From positions 1 to 49,798 of the IMG/VR virus record IMGVR_UViG_3300042891_000371: 49,798 nt of DNA. The stretch is one strand, 5' to 3'. This document shows positions 35,071 to 44,090 of this stretch, one piece after another; positions within the stretch are counted from its first letter, which is position 1; the number at the start of each line of letters is the position of its first letter. The stretch is from a virus. Under the pieces are notes generated by a model, which was given only the letters and a program-made list of their open reading frames with translations, was not told where the DNA came from and ran no database searches. A program made the translations under genes and the position numbers.

Positions 35071-36485
35071 CAAAGCATAAATTAGGCGTTTGCGTTCCTT
35101 ATCGAAATAGAGAAATACACTTACATGAGTTTATACCTAAAGTAGGAAAGTACTTAAAAGAACAGGGTATAGATTTTCAGATGTATTTTTGTCATCAAGT
35201 AGATGATAAGTTATTCAATAGAGGAGCTACAAAAAATATTGCAGCCAAGCATGCATTTGAAGATGGGTGTGATTATATAGTTTGGCATGATATTGATATG
35301 ATCCCAGAAGAGGATTGTGATTATTCATATCCAGAAAAAGGACCACGTCATATTGCTACGAAAATTTCACAAATGGATTATCAGCTAAAGTATCATGAAT
35401 ACTTTGGCGGTGCTGTTTTATTTACTAAAGAGCATGTAGAAGCTACAAATGGTTATTCAAATAACTATTGGGATTGGGGGATGGAAGATGATGATTTATT
35501 TTGGAGATGTCATGTAGAAGGTCTTACACGTAATACATACTTAGGACCTAGAGAACTTAAACAAAAGTTCTGGAGATTTAACGGAGAAGATTCTTATGTA
35601 AAAATACCTTTCCATAGAGAGATGAGAGGGTTGACCGCAGGTAGTCATACAATATCAGTATTAACTAGAGCATTTCAACAACCAGAAAAGAACCCTATCT
35701 TCTTACTAGGAGATCACAATAACAGATACGTAGAGTATCCTATATTTAGATTACCGGGTTATGACTACGGAATATCTTTTAATAACTCTAGAGCAATGAC
35801 TCTTACTTTTTGGAACACTTTTAATAACCACAATTACATGTGGGTTAAGAGATACGACAATCAGTGGAGTTGGGTTACAGCAGTAATTAACGAAAGCACT
35901 AGTACAGCTCATTTATACTTAAACGGAACTGAAGTAGACTCAAAAGGTGGATTTGGAAGTCCATCTCCGTTAGAGTGGTTAGGTAAATTAAAAAGCTACG
36001 GAAGCGTTGCAGCTTACCTAGGTATGACTCCTTCTTTAGGAGAAGGCAATCCAGTAAAGTACTTCAAAGGAGATATTGCAAAAGTTTTTGCATGGAAGCG
36101 AGCATTGACTCCACAAGAAGTTGCAGCTATACATCTTAACTTACCTAAGGGAGATCTCGTTTTAAACTTAGATGCTGATTACCCAAGGAGTACAGCAGAG
36201 TATCACCAAGTAGAAGAACGTGAAGAATCCTTCAGAATACCAAACTCAATACTACCTTATAGAGTAGAAGGTAAGTTCAGATGCTTACCACATCCAGACG
36301 AAGGAATTGTAGACGGTAAATTTGTAAAAGGAGAAACTACTGCTGCTAACGAAAGACGATACGTACTTCAGATGCAACAGGGTAAAGTTAATTATAAAGA
36401 AGACGGAATCAAACAAGTTCAATACACCTTGGTAGAAGAAAAGAAACTAACTCCTTGGGCTAAAATGTTAGATATAACCTTATGA
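35067..36485 (+). CDS. GT7-like galactosyltransferase fused to a LamG-like domain (paralogue)
   Basis: The 472-aa protein has the same architecture as its upstream neighbour: VCVPYRNREIHLHEF, FNRGATKNIAAKHAFE, WHDIDMIP (residues 73-80), YFGGAVLFTKEHVEATNGYS, then YWDWGMEDDDLFWRC, followed by a LamG-like domain from FWRFNGEDSYVKIP through AYLGMTPSLGEGN and GDIAKVFAWKRALTPQEVAA. A Trp-to-Asp change in the WGWG site (WDWG) may alter donor or acceptor preference. The 4-base overlap and similar length indicate tandem duplication followed by divergence. Confidence 0.85.
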   Translation: MTKHKLGVCVPYRNREIHLHEFIPKVGKYLKEQGIDFQMYFCHQVDDKLFNRGATKNIAAKHAFEDGCDYIVWHDIDMIPEEDCDYSYPEKGPRHIATKISQMDYQLKYHEYFGGAVLFTKEHVEATNGYSNNYWDWGMEDDDLFWRCHVEGLTRNTYLGPRELKQKFWRFNGEDSYVKIPFHREMRGLTAGSHTISVLTRAFQQPEKNPIFLLGDHNNRYVEYPIFRLPGYDYGISFNNSRAMTLTFWNTFNNHNYMWVKRYDNQWSWVTAVINESTSTAHLYLNGTEVDSKGGFGSPSPLEWLGKLKSYGSVAAYLGMTPSLGEGNPVKYFKGDIAKVFAWKRALTPQEVAAIHLNLPKGDLVLNLDADYPRSTAEYHQVEEREESFRIPNSILPYRVEGKFRCLPHPDEGIVDGKFVKGETTAANERRYVLQMQQGKVNYKEDGIKQVQYTLVEEKKLTPWAKMLDITL

Positions 36486-37879
36486 GTTTACAAGAAGTAA
36501 AAAATAAATTAGATGGTGTTGGATGTGGCTTCTGTTTAGCTAAATGGACTCAAGTAACTATGCATTTAGGAATGGGAATGACGCATTCATGTCACCACCC
36601 TTCCCCTCATAAGATACCTCTAAAAGAAGTTGAAAGAAATCCTTCTGCACTACATAATACTTCTTATAAAAAACAGAAGCGAAAGGAAATGTTAGAAGGA
36701 GGAAAACCAGAAGAATGTAATTATTGCTGGAAAGTAGAAGAGAGTTCTAACTCATTTTCCGATAGAGTTTTTAAATCCTCAGAACCTTGGTCGATAGATC
36801 AGTTTACAAAAATTAAAGATAGTCACTGGAGAGAAGATTTCAATCCAAGATATGTAGAAGTATCTTTCTCAAATACCTGTAACTTCAAGTGTGCTTATTG
36901 TGGGCCACAGTATTCATCCAAATGGGTTGAAGAGATTGAGAAACACGGTGCATACCCTACTAGCTACAATTTTAACGATATAAGCAATATACAGGCAAGA
37001 GGAGAGATGCCTTATAAGCATTCCGAAATAAACCCATATGTAGAAGCATTTTGGAAATGGTGGCCTGACTTGTATAAAGATTTACATACATTTAGAATCA
37101 CAGGAGGAGAGCCTCTATTATCTAAAGATACATTTAAGGTTCTAGAATATATTCAAGACCATCATCATAAGAATCCTAACCTATCTTTATCAATTAATTC
37201 TAACCTTGGCGTTCCGGATAACCTTATAGATAGGTTTATTGAGATTGCTAAAGACCTTTGTGAAAATAACAAAGTAAGAGAACTCACCATATTCACTTCA
37301 GTAGAAGCTAAAGGAGCACAAGCAGAATATACAAGATATGGATTAGAGTATGATAGGTTCTGGACCAATATAGATAAAATTCTAACAGCTTTACCAAAAG
37401 TTACTATTAACATTATGGCAACATTTAATGCACTTTCTGTATTTAGTTACGATGCATTAATAGACAAGACTTTTGAGATGAAAAAGAAACATGCTAATGG
37501 ACAGAGATACTGGGTATCGGCATTACAGTTGGATACTTCTTACTTAAGATGGCCAACACACCTTTCTGTTAAGATACTAGAACCAGAACATAAAACATTA
37601 ATTTTGAAGTCTGCAGAAAAAGCCTTATATTATGGTATAAAAGAATTTACAAAAGATAACTACGGATTCTCTAATGTTGAGATTCAAAAAATAAAACGTA
37701 TATACGACTACGCTACCTCAGAAGACGATTTCGATATAGAAAGAAATAGAAAAGATTTTGTCATATTTGTAGATGAGTTAGACAAAAGAAGAGGTACAAA
37801 CTTCTCAGAAACATTCCCAGAACTAAAAGAATTTTATGCTAAAATTAAAAACAGGAGAACCGTGGGTATTTTGGCCTAG
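36482..37879 (+). CDS. Radical SAM enzyme 1 with N-terminal twitch/SPASM-like Cys domain
   Basis: In the 465-aa protein the radical SAM core starts at SNTCNFKCAYCGPQ, with the CxxxCxxC [4Fe-4S] ligands at residues 133, 137 and 140, and has FRITGGEPLL for SAM binding. Residues 15-82 hold additional cysteines (GCGFC, SCHHP, ECNYCWKVEE) that look like a twitch/SPASM auxiliary-cluster domain placed before the core. The arrangement fits the N-terminal-twitch radical SAM group known in phages and bacteria, whose reactions are mostly unknown. An NPYVEAFWKWW patch is shared with the second enzyme. Confidence 0.85.
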   Translation: MSLQEVKNKLDGVGCGFCLAKWTQVTMHLGMGMTHSCHHPSPHKIPLKEVERNPSALHNTSYKKQKRKEMLEGGKPEECNYCWKVEESSNSFSDRVFKSSEPWSIDQFTKIKDSHWREDFNPRYVEVSFSNTCNFKCAYCGPQYSSKWVEEIEKHGAYPTSYNFNDISNIQARGEMPYKHSEINPYVEAFWKWWPDLYKDLHTFRITGGEPLLSKDTFKVLEYIQDHHHKNPNLSLSINSNLGVPDNLIDRFIEIAKDLCENNKVRELTIFTSVEAKGAQAEYTRYGLEYDRFWTNIDKILTALPKVTINIMATFNALSVFSYDALIDKTFEMKKKHANGQRYWVSALQLDTSYLRWPTHLSVKILEPEHKTLILKSAEKALYYGIKEFTKDNYGFSNVEIQKIKRIYDYATSEDDFDIERNRKDFVIFVDELDKRRGTNFSETFPELKEFYAKIKNRRTVGILA

Positions 37880-38420
37880 TAGCATCTGTGATACGTTTCC
37901 AGAAAATCCGGCAAACAAAATACTAAGAGGAGATTGTTACTTTGAGTTTGATCTTAGATTCACTTTGACGGAAGAACCGGTAGAAAGAAAAACAATATTT
38001 GCAATACTTCCTAAATATACAGGATTAGATATCCATTCAGAAGGAATGGTTTTTGCATATACTACAGAAGAAGAAACAGCATACATTAATCTACCTTCAT
38101 TAATTAAAGTAGGAGAGGAAGTATTAATAACTGTAGAACACCAACCAAATAAGTACTTAAGAATATTTATTAATAAGGAATTGATTCACGAGATTGATTT
38201 AGATAATAAGGTTTTTGGATTAGATAATAGCCCGCATATTATATTCGGTGCAGGTAATTTTCCTAAAAATAACTTCAACCTAAATTATACAAGTTTAGAT
38301 CTTCATGAATTTATATTAAAAGGAATAACAGGAGTCTTAGCTCATCATAATTTCGAAGAGTTTATATTTGATAAGTCTGTTGATATATCCGGTAACCTAA
38401 ATTTTATACATAAATTATAA
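37836..38420 (+). CDS. Free-standing LamG-like protein
   Basis: The 194-aa protein starts inside the preceding gene (44-base overlap). A β-rich run with FEFDLRFTL, IFAILPKYTG, FINKELIHEIDL and ITGVLAHHNFEEF matches the sandwich of LamG/concanavalin-like modules seen as C-terminal domains of the two GT7-like proteins. It could act as a detached glycan-binding subunit of the radical SAM or transferase proteins. A +1 frameshift fusing it to the radical SAM protein was considered but no slippery site is obvious. Confidence 0.6.
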   Translation: MLKLKTGEPWVFWPSSICDTFPENPANKILRGDCYFEFDLRFTLTEEPVERKTIFAILPKYTGLDIHSEGMVFAYTTEEETAYINLPSLIKVGEEVLITVEHQPNKYLRIFINKELIHEIDLDNKVFGLDNSPHIIFGAGNFPKNNFNLNYTSLDLHEFILKGITGVLAHHNFEEFIFDKSVDISGNLNFIHKL

Positions 38421-40042
38421 TGGGAGTTTTCGCAAAAAAGGACGATGAATCGTTCCAGGAATATAGAGAAAGGGTTATAAATAAACTATCCCAATCTTTT
38501 TGTGGCGCTAAATGGTACAATGCTACCATCTGGCTAGGTAATGGTACGACAGCAAGCTGTCATCACCCCCCTGCACATAAAATACCTCTAGAAGAAGTAG
38601 CTAAGTCTTATAAGGCAATTCATAACACAACCTATAAGAAAGCTATCCGTAAGCAAATGATGGAAGGTGAAAGACCTAAGGAATGTGAATACTGCTGGAA
38701 GATAGAGGACTTAGGTCCTGATAAAGTATCTGATAGAGTTTATAAATCAGTTATCTATACAGACGAAGAATTAAAACAAGCTAGAACAGAATTAGGATAT
38801 ACAGAGGATGTAGACTTAAAGACGTTAGAGATTGCTTTCGATCCTAATTGTAACTTTGGCTGCTCATACTGTAATGCTTCGTTTTCAACTACATGGCAAA
38901 ACGATATTAAAAAGTTCGGTCCATATCAGAACTTAGTTTCTGATGGAGCAGGAGCATTCCAACATGACGGAAGACATGCAATGCCGTATGGTAGAAAAAA
39001 CGAAGGTAACCCTTACATAGAAGCTTTTTGGAAATGGTGGGAAGGAGAATTACAATACTCTTTGAGAGAGTTAAGAGTAACAGGAGGTGAACCAACTATG
39101 TCTCCAGATTTCTGGAAATTAATGGATTGGTGGAAGCGTAACCCTCAATGTGAAGTACCTTTTGCAGTAAACTCAAACTTAGGACAGAAGAAAGAATTGT
39201 TAGATGCTCTTATAGAATCTACTCATAGTTTTAAAGAGTTTAACCTTTATACTTCTTGTGAAGCTACAGGATTACAGGCTGAGTATATTAGATACGGACT
39301 TGAGTGGAAGACTTGGTTACAGAATATGTACCGAGTTAACGAAGAGGCAAATGTAAAGTCTGTGAACGTGATGATGACTATAAACGGATTATGTTTATTT
39401 TCTATTACAGAGTTTATGGATGAGATGTTAAAGTTAAAAGCAAAGCATGGAGCTCATGCTGCTATTATGTCTTTTAATATTCTACGTTTCCCTTCTTTTC
39501 AATCAATCGTAACTTTACCGGTAGATATACGAATGGAGAGAGCAGCTCATATTGAGAAGTGGTTAGAAGCAAACTGGAAAGGAGGTTCTAATGGACTATT
39601 AGATATGGAAAGAGATGGTATACTTAGAATGATTGAATATATCAAACAAGTAGATACAGGTCACGCTTTTACTTCATCACTAGAAAGTAGAGAAAGAGAC
39701 TTTAAATCTTTCTATGCTCAATATGATGTTAGACGAAATAAAGATATTTTAGCTGCATTCCCAGAAATTAAAACATGGTGGGATTCTATACCAGAAACTA
39801 AACTAGATGCACTTAAAGAAGTAATAGACGGAGATGATGCTAAGTCAAATAGATACGTGCATGATGTTCTAAAGAAAGCTAAAGAAGAAGGTTGGGTACT
39901 AAATCCACAATGGCATAACCCAGGATCACAGGAGTATATAGAACCAGATCATCAACAGCAAGATGATATGATTGATCTAATTGATTTGTTGAAAAAAGAA
40001 TCTGATAATAATGGACCTGGATTTAAACGTAAATTAATATGA
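38420..40042 (+). CDS. Radical SAM enzyme 2 with N-terminal twitch/SPASM-like Cys domain
   Basis: This 540-aa protein is a paralogue of enzyme 1. The N-terminal cysteines are FCGAKWYNAT, SCHHPPAHKIP and ECEYCWKIED, and the core motif DPNCNFGCSYCNAS has ligands at residues 144, 148 and 151. SAM contact RVTGGEPTM follows NPYIEAFWKWW. It has an extra C-terminal region after residue ~440 (VIDGDDAKSNRYVHDVLKKA and an acidic tail) that enzyme 1 lacks. Its start overlaps the LamG-like stop by one base. The reaction is unknown. Confidence 0.85.
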   Translation: MGVFAKKDDESFQEYRERVINKLSQSFCGAKWYNATIWLGNGTTASCHHPPAHKIPLEEVAKSYKAIHNTTYKKAIRKQMMEGERPKECEYCWKIEDLGPDKVSDRVYKSVIYTDEELKQARTELGYTEDVDLKTLEIAFDPNCNFGCSYCNASFSTTWQNDIKKFGPYQNLVSDGAGAFQHDGRHAMPYGRKNEGNPYIEAFWKWWEGELQYSLRELRVTGGEPTMSPDFWKLMDWWKRNPQCEVPFAVNSNLGQKKELLDALIESTHSFKEFNLYTSCEATGLQAEYIRYGLEWKTWLQNMYRVNEEANVKSVNVMMTINGLCLFSITEFMDEMLKLKAKHGAHAAIMSFNILRFPSFQSIVTLPVDIRMERAAHIEKWLEANWKGGSNGLLDMERDGILRMIEYIKQVDTGHAFTSSLESRERDFKSFYAQYDVRRNKDILAAFPEIKTWWDSIPETKLDALKEVIDGDDAKSNRYVHDVLKKAKEEGWVLNPQWHNPGSQEYIEPDHQQQDDMIDLIDLLKKESDNNGPGFKRKLI

Positions 40043-41385
40043 AATTCGCATTCGACAAATATGTAGATTTAGAAGAATATCCAAACCCTTACCCTCTTCC
40101 AAATGGAATAGTAGGGGCAGAAGATTTACCTAGAACTTATAATGAACTATCTAAATATAACGTATACGGTTTTCTTTTTAAGAAACATTTAGATTATCAA
40201 GAACACCATTTTGGGCACGATACTGTAGACAACCTTATAAATGGTTCTGAGAAGTTTATGTACTCGATTTTACTGAGAGATAAAACTACCTTCCATCAGT
40301 TAAGTGATGAGAAGTATTACAAACTCAGTGATAAAATTGTTAAGGCAATACAGCAAAAACAAGGAGCGATATTACTAAGTCATTTATTTGAAGGAGATTT
40401 TAAGAAGAGAGATTACAGTGAAGTTGAGGCTATTAACCGGTTTGCATTAAAGTATAATTTTAAAAAAGAGGACATACTAGTACTTTCTAATAACTTAAAA
40501 TGGAATTATGAAGAACCAGAAAATGCTCTCTTTACAGTACGAACTTGTAATTACTTTCTACTTAACCCGTGGTTTATAAAGGAAGATCTCCTAGACGAAG
40601 GTAATGATCAATTCTTTCGAATTGGATTTGAAGATAAAAGAAGATACATAGGAGCATATCCAAAACCTAAAAGGTTTCTTTCTTTAAATAGAAGACCTAG
40701 AACTCATAGGATTGTTCTTTTTACAGAGATAGCAAAGAACCCACAACTACGAGATACATCAGTATTAAGTATGGGAAAACGTAGCTTAGACCCTAACCAG
40801 GACTTAGATAAAGACCACTGGACTAGAACATATAACAATCCTTGGATGACTTTATATGATGCTTTTGTAGCAGATAATTACAAGCATGATAAAAAAGCAG
40901 GGATGGAGTTCCTTAGTAACTACAACAATGAAGAAGATTATTTTGTAGATTCTAATTTAGAGTACAACTTAGCATTCAATTTAAACGAAACACTCCACTT
41001 AAATACATTTGTAAACGTATTCACAGAAACTTTGTTTGAAGAAGATACTATCTTTCTATCAGAAAAAATCTTTAAACCTATATACTGCTTACAACCTTTT
41101 ATAGTATTTGGTAATCCCGGTACTCTAGAAGAGTTACGAAAGTTAGGTTTTAAGACATTTGGAGAATTTTGGGATGAGTCTTATGATCAAGAAATCTCTT
41201 TTACAAAGAGGTTGGAAAAAATCATAGATATTATGAAAGATCTAGCTAATAAAACTCACGGAGAGTTATTACAGATGACACGAGAAATGTCTCACATACT
41301 TGAACATAACTATGCACATATGATACAAGCTAGTAGGGCAGAAGTATTTACATTAAAACAAACACTAAATGAGCAATTCAGTTAA
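40039..41385 (+). CDS. GT-B-like transferase (exostosin/fucosyltransferase-like C-terminus)
   Basis: In the 448-aa protein the C-terminal half contains IFLSEKIFKPIYCLQPFIVF followed by GNPGTLEELRKLGFKTFGEF. This is a nucleotide-sugar-binding pattern seen in GT10 fucosyltransferases and exostosin-type GT-B enzymes, in which E-K and the following F-G-x-P region contact the donor. The N-terminal half (FLFKKHLDYQEHHFGHD...; RRPRTHRIVLF) is less defined. It overlaps the gene before by 4 bases and the gene after by 17 bases. Transferase activity is likely; specificity is not visible. Confidence 0.55.
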   Translation: MKFAFDKYVDLEEYPNPYPLPNGIVGAEDLPRTYNELSKYNVYGFLFKKHLDYQEHHFGHDTVDNLINGSEKFMYSILLRDKTTFHQLSDEKYYKLSDKIVKAIQQKQGAILLSHLFEGDFKKRDYSEVEAINRFALKYNFKKEDILVLSNNLKWNYEEPENALFTVRTCNYFLLNPWFIKEDLLDEGNDQFFRIGFEDKRRYIGAYPKPKRFLSLNRRPRTHRIVLFTEIAKNPQLRDTSVLSMGKRSLDPNQDLDKDHWTRTYNNPWMTLYDAFVADNYKHDKKAGMEFLSNYNNEEDYFVDSNLEYNLAFNLNETLHLNTFVNVFTETLFEEDTIFLSEKIFKPIYCLQPFIVFGNPGTLEELRKLGFKTFGEFWDESYDQEISFTKRLEKIIDIMKDLANKTHGELLQMTREMSHILEHNYAHMIQASRAEVFTLKQTLNEQFS

Positions 41386-42643
41386 AGATTATAAAAAATC
41401 AGAACATTTCTGCTCTGCACTATGGATGCACCTACATGTAGTAAACGACGGTAGAACATATCCATGTTGTATGACTCCTATAGATAACCAATCTACTCTA
41501 GGTAACGTAAACAATAATTCCTTATTTGAAATCATGAATAGCGATAAAGCTAAGTCGATGAGAAAAGGAATGCTAGAAGGTAAACCACTTCCTTCTTCTT
41601 GTTCACGTTGTGTAAGTAAAGAGAAGTCCGGAATGGGTAGTATGCGAATCGGAATGAATGATCATTGGTTTGATGAAGTTGAAGACCTAGTTGAAAATAC
41701 AAACGAAGATGGAAGTATAGATGAGTTGAGATTACTATACTGGGACTTTAGATTTAGTAATTACTGTAACCTAGCATGTAGAACCTGCTCACCTTTATTC
41801 AGCACAGCATGGACTAAAGACTTTGTGCAGGTGTTTGGAGACAAGTCTGAACACTTAGGATTGATTAACTTAGATGGAGCTAATACGTTTTGGGATAATA
41901 TTGAAGAGACTATACATACAGCTAAAGAAATTCACTTTGCAGGAGGAGAACCTTTAATCATGCCTGAACATTGGAAGCTTATTGAAATGCTTGAGGAGAG
42001 AAATCTTTACGACGTTAAGTTAAAGTACTCTACTAATGCTACAATGTTAGAGAATAAAGGTAGAAATATAATTGATATTTGGAAAAAATTTAAACATGTA
42101 CATTTAAGTTTATCTATAGACGGTACAGGAGATCTTTTTGAGTTAGTTAGACACAACGGTAAATGGGCTAAAACAAGAGAGAATTTAATAAAGATAAATG
42201 AAGCAGGTATTGACTTTTGGTTACATCCAACGATTAGCCTTCTAAACATATTTAGAATAGATCAGATGCATAAAGAGTTTTTTGATATGGGATTAATACC
42301 TATTCATAAAAAACCTCACGAAAAATATCCTTTCGATCCAAGCCATTATTTTACAAGTAGATTTCATATTAACCCTGTCTTCTTCCCTATGTATTATGCG
42401 TTAGAGACTCTACCTAAAGAACTGAAAGAATTGGCAACTGAGAAGATAACTAAGTACGGTAGAAGTATGGAAGCTAAATACGGTATTCCTTTTTCTGGAT
42501 GGGAATCTTTATTAGATATTATGAACAAGAAAGAAGGTAATCCTGAATTTTTTAAACGATTTATAACAGTAACAAAAGACCTAGATAAAGTTAGAAACCA
42601 GGACTTCTTAAAACTTAACCCAGAATTCAAGCCCTACTTTTAA
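41369..42643 (+). CDS. Radical SAM enzyme 3 with N-terminal SPASM-like domain
   Basis: The 424-aa protein has FCSALWMHLHVVNDGRTYPC then CMTP in residues 15-35 and LPSSCSRCVSKE near residues 75-84, an auxiliary-cluster-type layout. The core NYCNLACRTCSPL has cluster ligands at 133, 137 and 140, and EIHFAGGEPLI provides the SAM motif. It is more diverged from enzymes 1 and 2 than those are from each other and is closer in pattern to the SPASM/twitch enzymes of sugar and peptide modification. It overlaps the GT-B-like gene by 17 bases. Confidence 0.85.
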   Translation: MSNSVKDYKKSEHFCSALWMHLHVVNDGRTYPCCMTPIDNQSTLGNVNNNSLFEIMNSDKAKSMRKGMLEGKPLPSSCSRCVSKEKSGMGSMRIGMNDHWFDEVEDLVENTNEDGSIDELRLLYWDFRFSNYCNLACRTCSPLFSTAWTKDFVQVFGDKSEHLGLINLDGANTFWDNIEETIHTAKEIHFAGGEPLIMPEHWKLIEMLEERNLYDVKLKYSTNATMLENKGRNIIDIWKKFKHVHLSLSIDGTGDLFELVRHNGKWAKTRENLIKINEAGIDFWLHPTISLLNIFRIDQMHKEFFDMGLIPIHKKPHEKYPFDPSHYFTSRFHINPVFFPMYYALETLPKELKELATEKITKYGRSMEAKYGIPFSGWESLLDIMNKKEGNPEFFKRFITVTKDLDKVRNQDFLKLNPEFKPYF

Positions 42644-43569
42644 TGAAAGATATAATTTGGAAAATAGATACAGTAAAGGACTTTTGTGATATAATGAGAC
42701 GAGAGTATAAAACTATTATGACTTTAGACCCATGGGCTGAAGGTGCATTAAATAGATACACTCAGTTTACTTCTTACGCAGAACAAACCCAAACAATAAA
42801 AGCTATTGAAGATAAAAAAACAAAATTAAGATTCGAAGACGTACGGTACTACATAAACGACTATGCCTGTCGAGGAGATTGGAGTATAAATACCCCTCAT
42901 TCAGATCATTTAAGGGTAGCTGTATTTGGATGTAGTTTTACATTTGGTGTAGGTATAGACGAAGAAGGAACCTGGCATGCTCAAGTAAAGAAACTTCTTA
43001 GAACAGATAAACCGATTCAATTAATAAATTTAGGATATCCAGGAGGAAGTATTACTAAGTGTTTAAAAATGTTTAAATACTTAACAGACGTATATACAAT
43101 TGATATTGCAATCTTCCTTCTACCAACACATTGGCGAGAAGAATACCCAGAACAGAAAAACCAGGTAGGTACGTGGTATTATAATTTAATTCCAAATGTA
43201 CATCAACATCATATAGAAGAAAAATGGGAGCAGTTTTATACCTACGCTACAGAAGAAACACAGATATATAACGCAGTTCGTTCAGTTTCTCATATAAATG
43301 CAATTGCACAATCTAAAAATATAGAAACCTACTTTAGTACATGGGACTATCCTCTGTACTCTTATTTAAAAACAAACTACCTTACAAAAAAACAACTAGT
43401 ACCGTATTTTGAGTTTATAGAAAATCATAAAAAAATAACAGACGGGTTTGCTAGAGACGGTAATCATCCTGGACCTTTGAGTCATGAACATTTTGCAAAT
43501 CAAGTTACGGAACACTTAACTACTTTTTCTGAAAAAAGAACAGCAGTAAAATCACCTAAACTAATTTAA
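42643..43569 (+). CDS. SGNH/GDSL-family hydrolase
   Basis: The 308-aa protein has VAVFGCSFTFGVG as block I (nucleophile Ser98), NLGYPGGS as the Gly block, and RDGNHPGPLSHEHFA as block V with the catalytic Asp/His pair. SGNH hydrolases act as esterases or carbohydrate acetyl-esterases, so it may remove acyl groups from glycans. No signal peptide is seen. It ends the accessory operon; a late-promoter-like octamer follows at once. Confidence 0.8.
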   Translation: MKDIIWKIDTVKDFCDIMRREYKTIMTLDPWAEGALNRYTQFTSYAEQTQTIKAIEDKKTKLRFEDVRYYINDYACRGDWSINTPHSDHLRVAVFGCSFTFGVGIDEEGTWHAQVKKLLRTDKPIQLINLGYPGGSITKCLKMFKYLTDVYTIDIAIFLLPTHWREEYPEQKNQVGTWYYNLIPNVHQHHIEEKWEQFYTYATEETQIYNAVRSVSHINAIAQSKNIETYFSTWDYPLYSYLKTNYLTKKQLVPYFEFIENHKKITDGFARDGNHPGPLSHEHFANQVTEHLTTFSEKRTAVKSPKLI

Positions 43570-43571
43570 AC

Positions 43572-43579
43572 TATTTATA
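43572..43579 (+). promoter_or_regulatory. Late-promoter-like octamer TATTTATA
   Basis: TATTTATA lies immediately after the SGNH stop and 23 bases upstream of the ATG at 43595, so the following genes may be transcribed separately from the accessory operon. Confidence 0.6.
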
Positions 43580-43594
43580 TAAAAATATTAAGAA

Positions 43595-44086
43595 ATGAAT
43601 ACTACAAAATACACACTATCCTTTGATGCATCAGTAGATTTAGGATCTGTTCAAAAAACTTTAGAAGAATTACAACCAGGAGAATCTATCATTACATATA
43701 ATACAGAAGATTCTACTTTTGAAATGTCTGAGATAACCTCTGTAGAAGTTGACCCAGATGTAGATTATGAAAAATACTACCAAGGTATCAAAATAAACTA
43801 CCTTCCTCAGGTATTAACACTTGACTCTATTATATACGTAAAACAAGAGGAAGATATCTTATTAGGATATTTTACAGACGAAGCACCGGAAGTTGAAGGC
43901 GTTAGTCAAGAAAAATTAGTAAAAGTACAAGCTGAAGTTCATAAGATATTTGATGGAGAAAAATGGGTAAATGTAGATACAGTAGGATATATGGCATGCC
44001 AAGGCAGAGTAGCACATATTACTGTTGCAAAAAACCACTCTATTTTTACCGGTAATTTAATGATATCAGATTATAAAGCAAAGTAA
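43595..44086 (+). CDS. Hint-like domain protein without obvious catalytic cysteine
   Basis: The 163-aa β-rich protein has ITYNTEDSTFEMSEITSVEV as a first segment, then DGEKWVNVDTVGYM, and near the end VAKNHSIFTGNLMISDYKAK. The last resembles the terminal H...N-G motif of Hint/intein and Hedgehog-type autoprocessing folds, but the usual first-position Cys/Ser nucleophile is not evident. It could be a degenerate Hint domain or a different β-fold protein. It starts the unit that also holds the sugar dehydrogenase. Confidence 0.4.
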   Translation: MNTTKYTLSFDASVDLGSVQKTLEELQPGESIITYNTEDSTFEMSEITSVEVDPDVDYEKYYQGIKINYLPQVLTLDSIIYVKQEEDILLGYFTDEAPEVEGVSQEKLVKVQAEVHKIFDGEKWVNVDTVGYMACQGRVAHITVAKNHSIFTGNLMISDYKAK

Positions 44087-44090
44087 TAAA

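Noticed and set aside
37820-37880. Programmed frameshift joining radical SAM 1 to the LamG-like gene
   Set aside because: A +1 shift would be needed and no slippery sequence or stimulatory structure is visible; an ATG and a normal overlap explain it.
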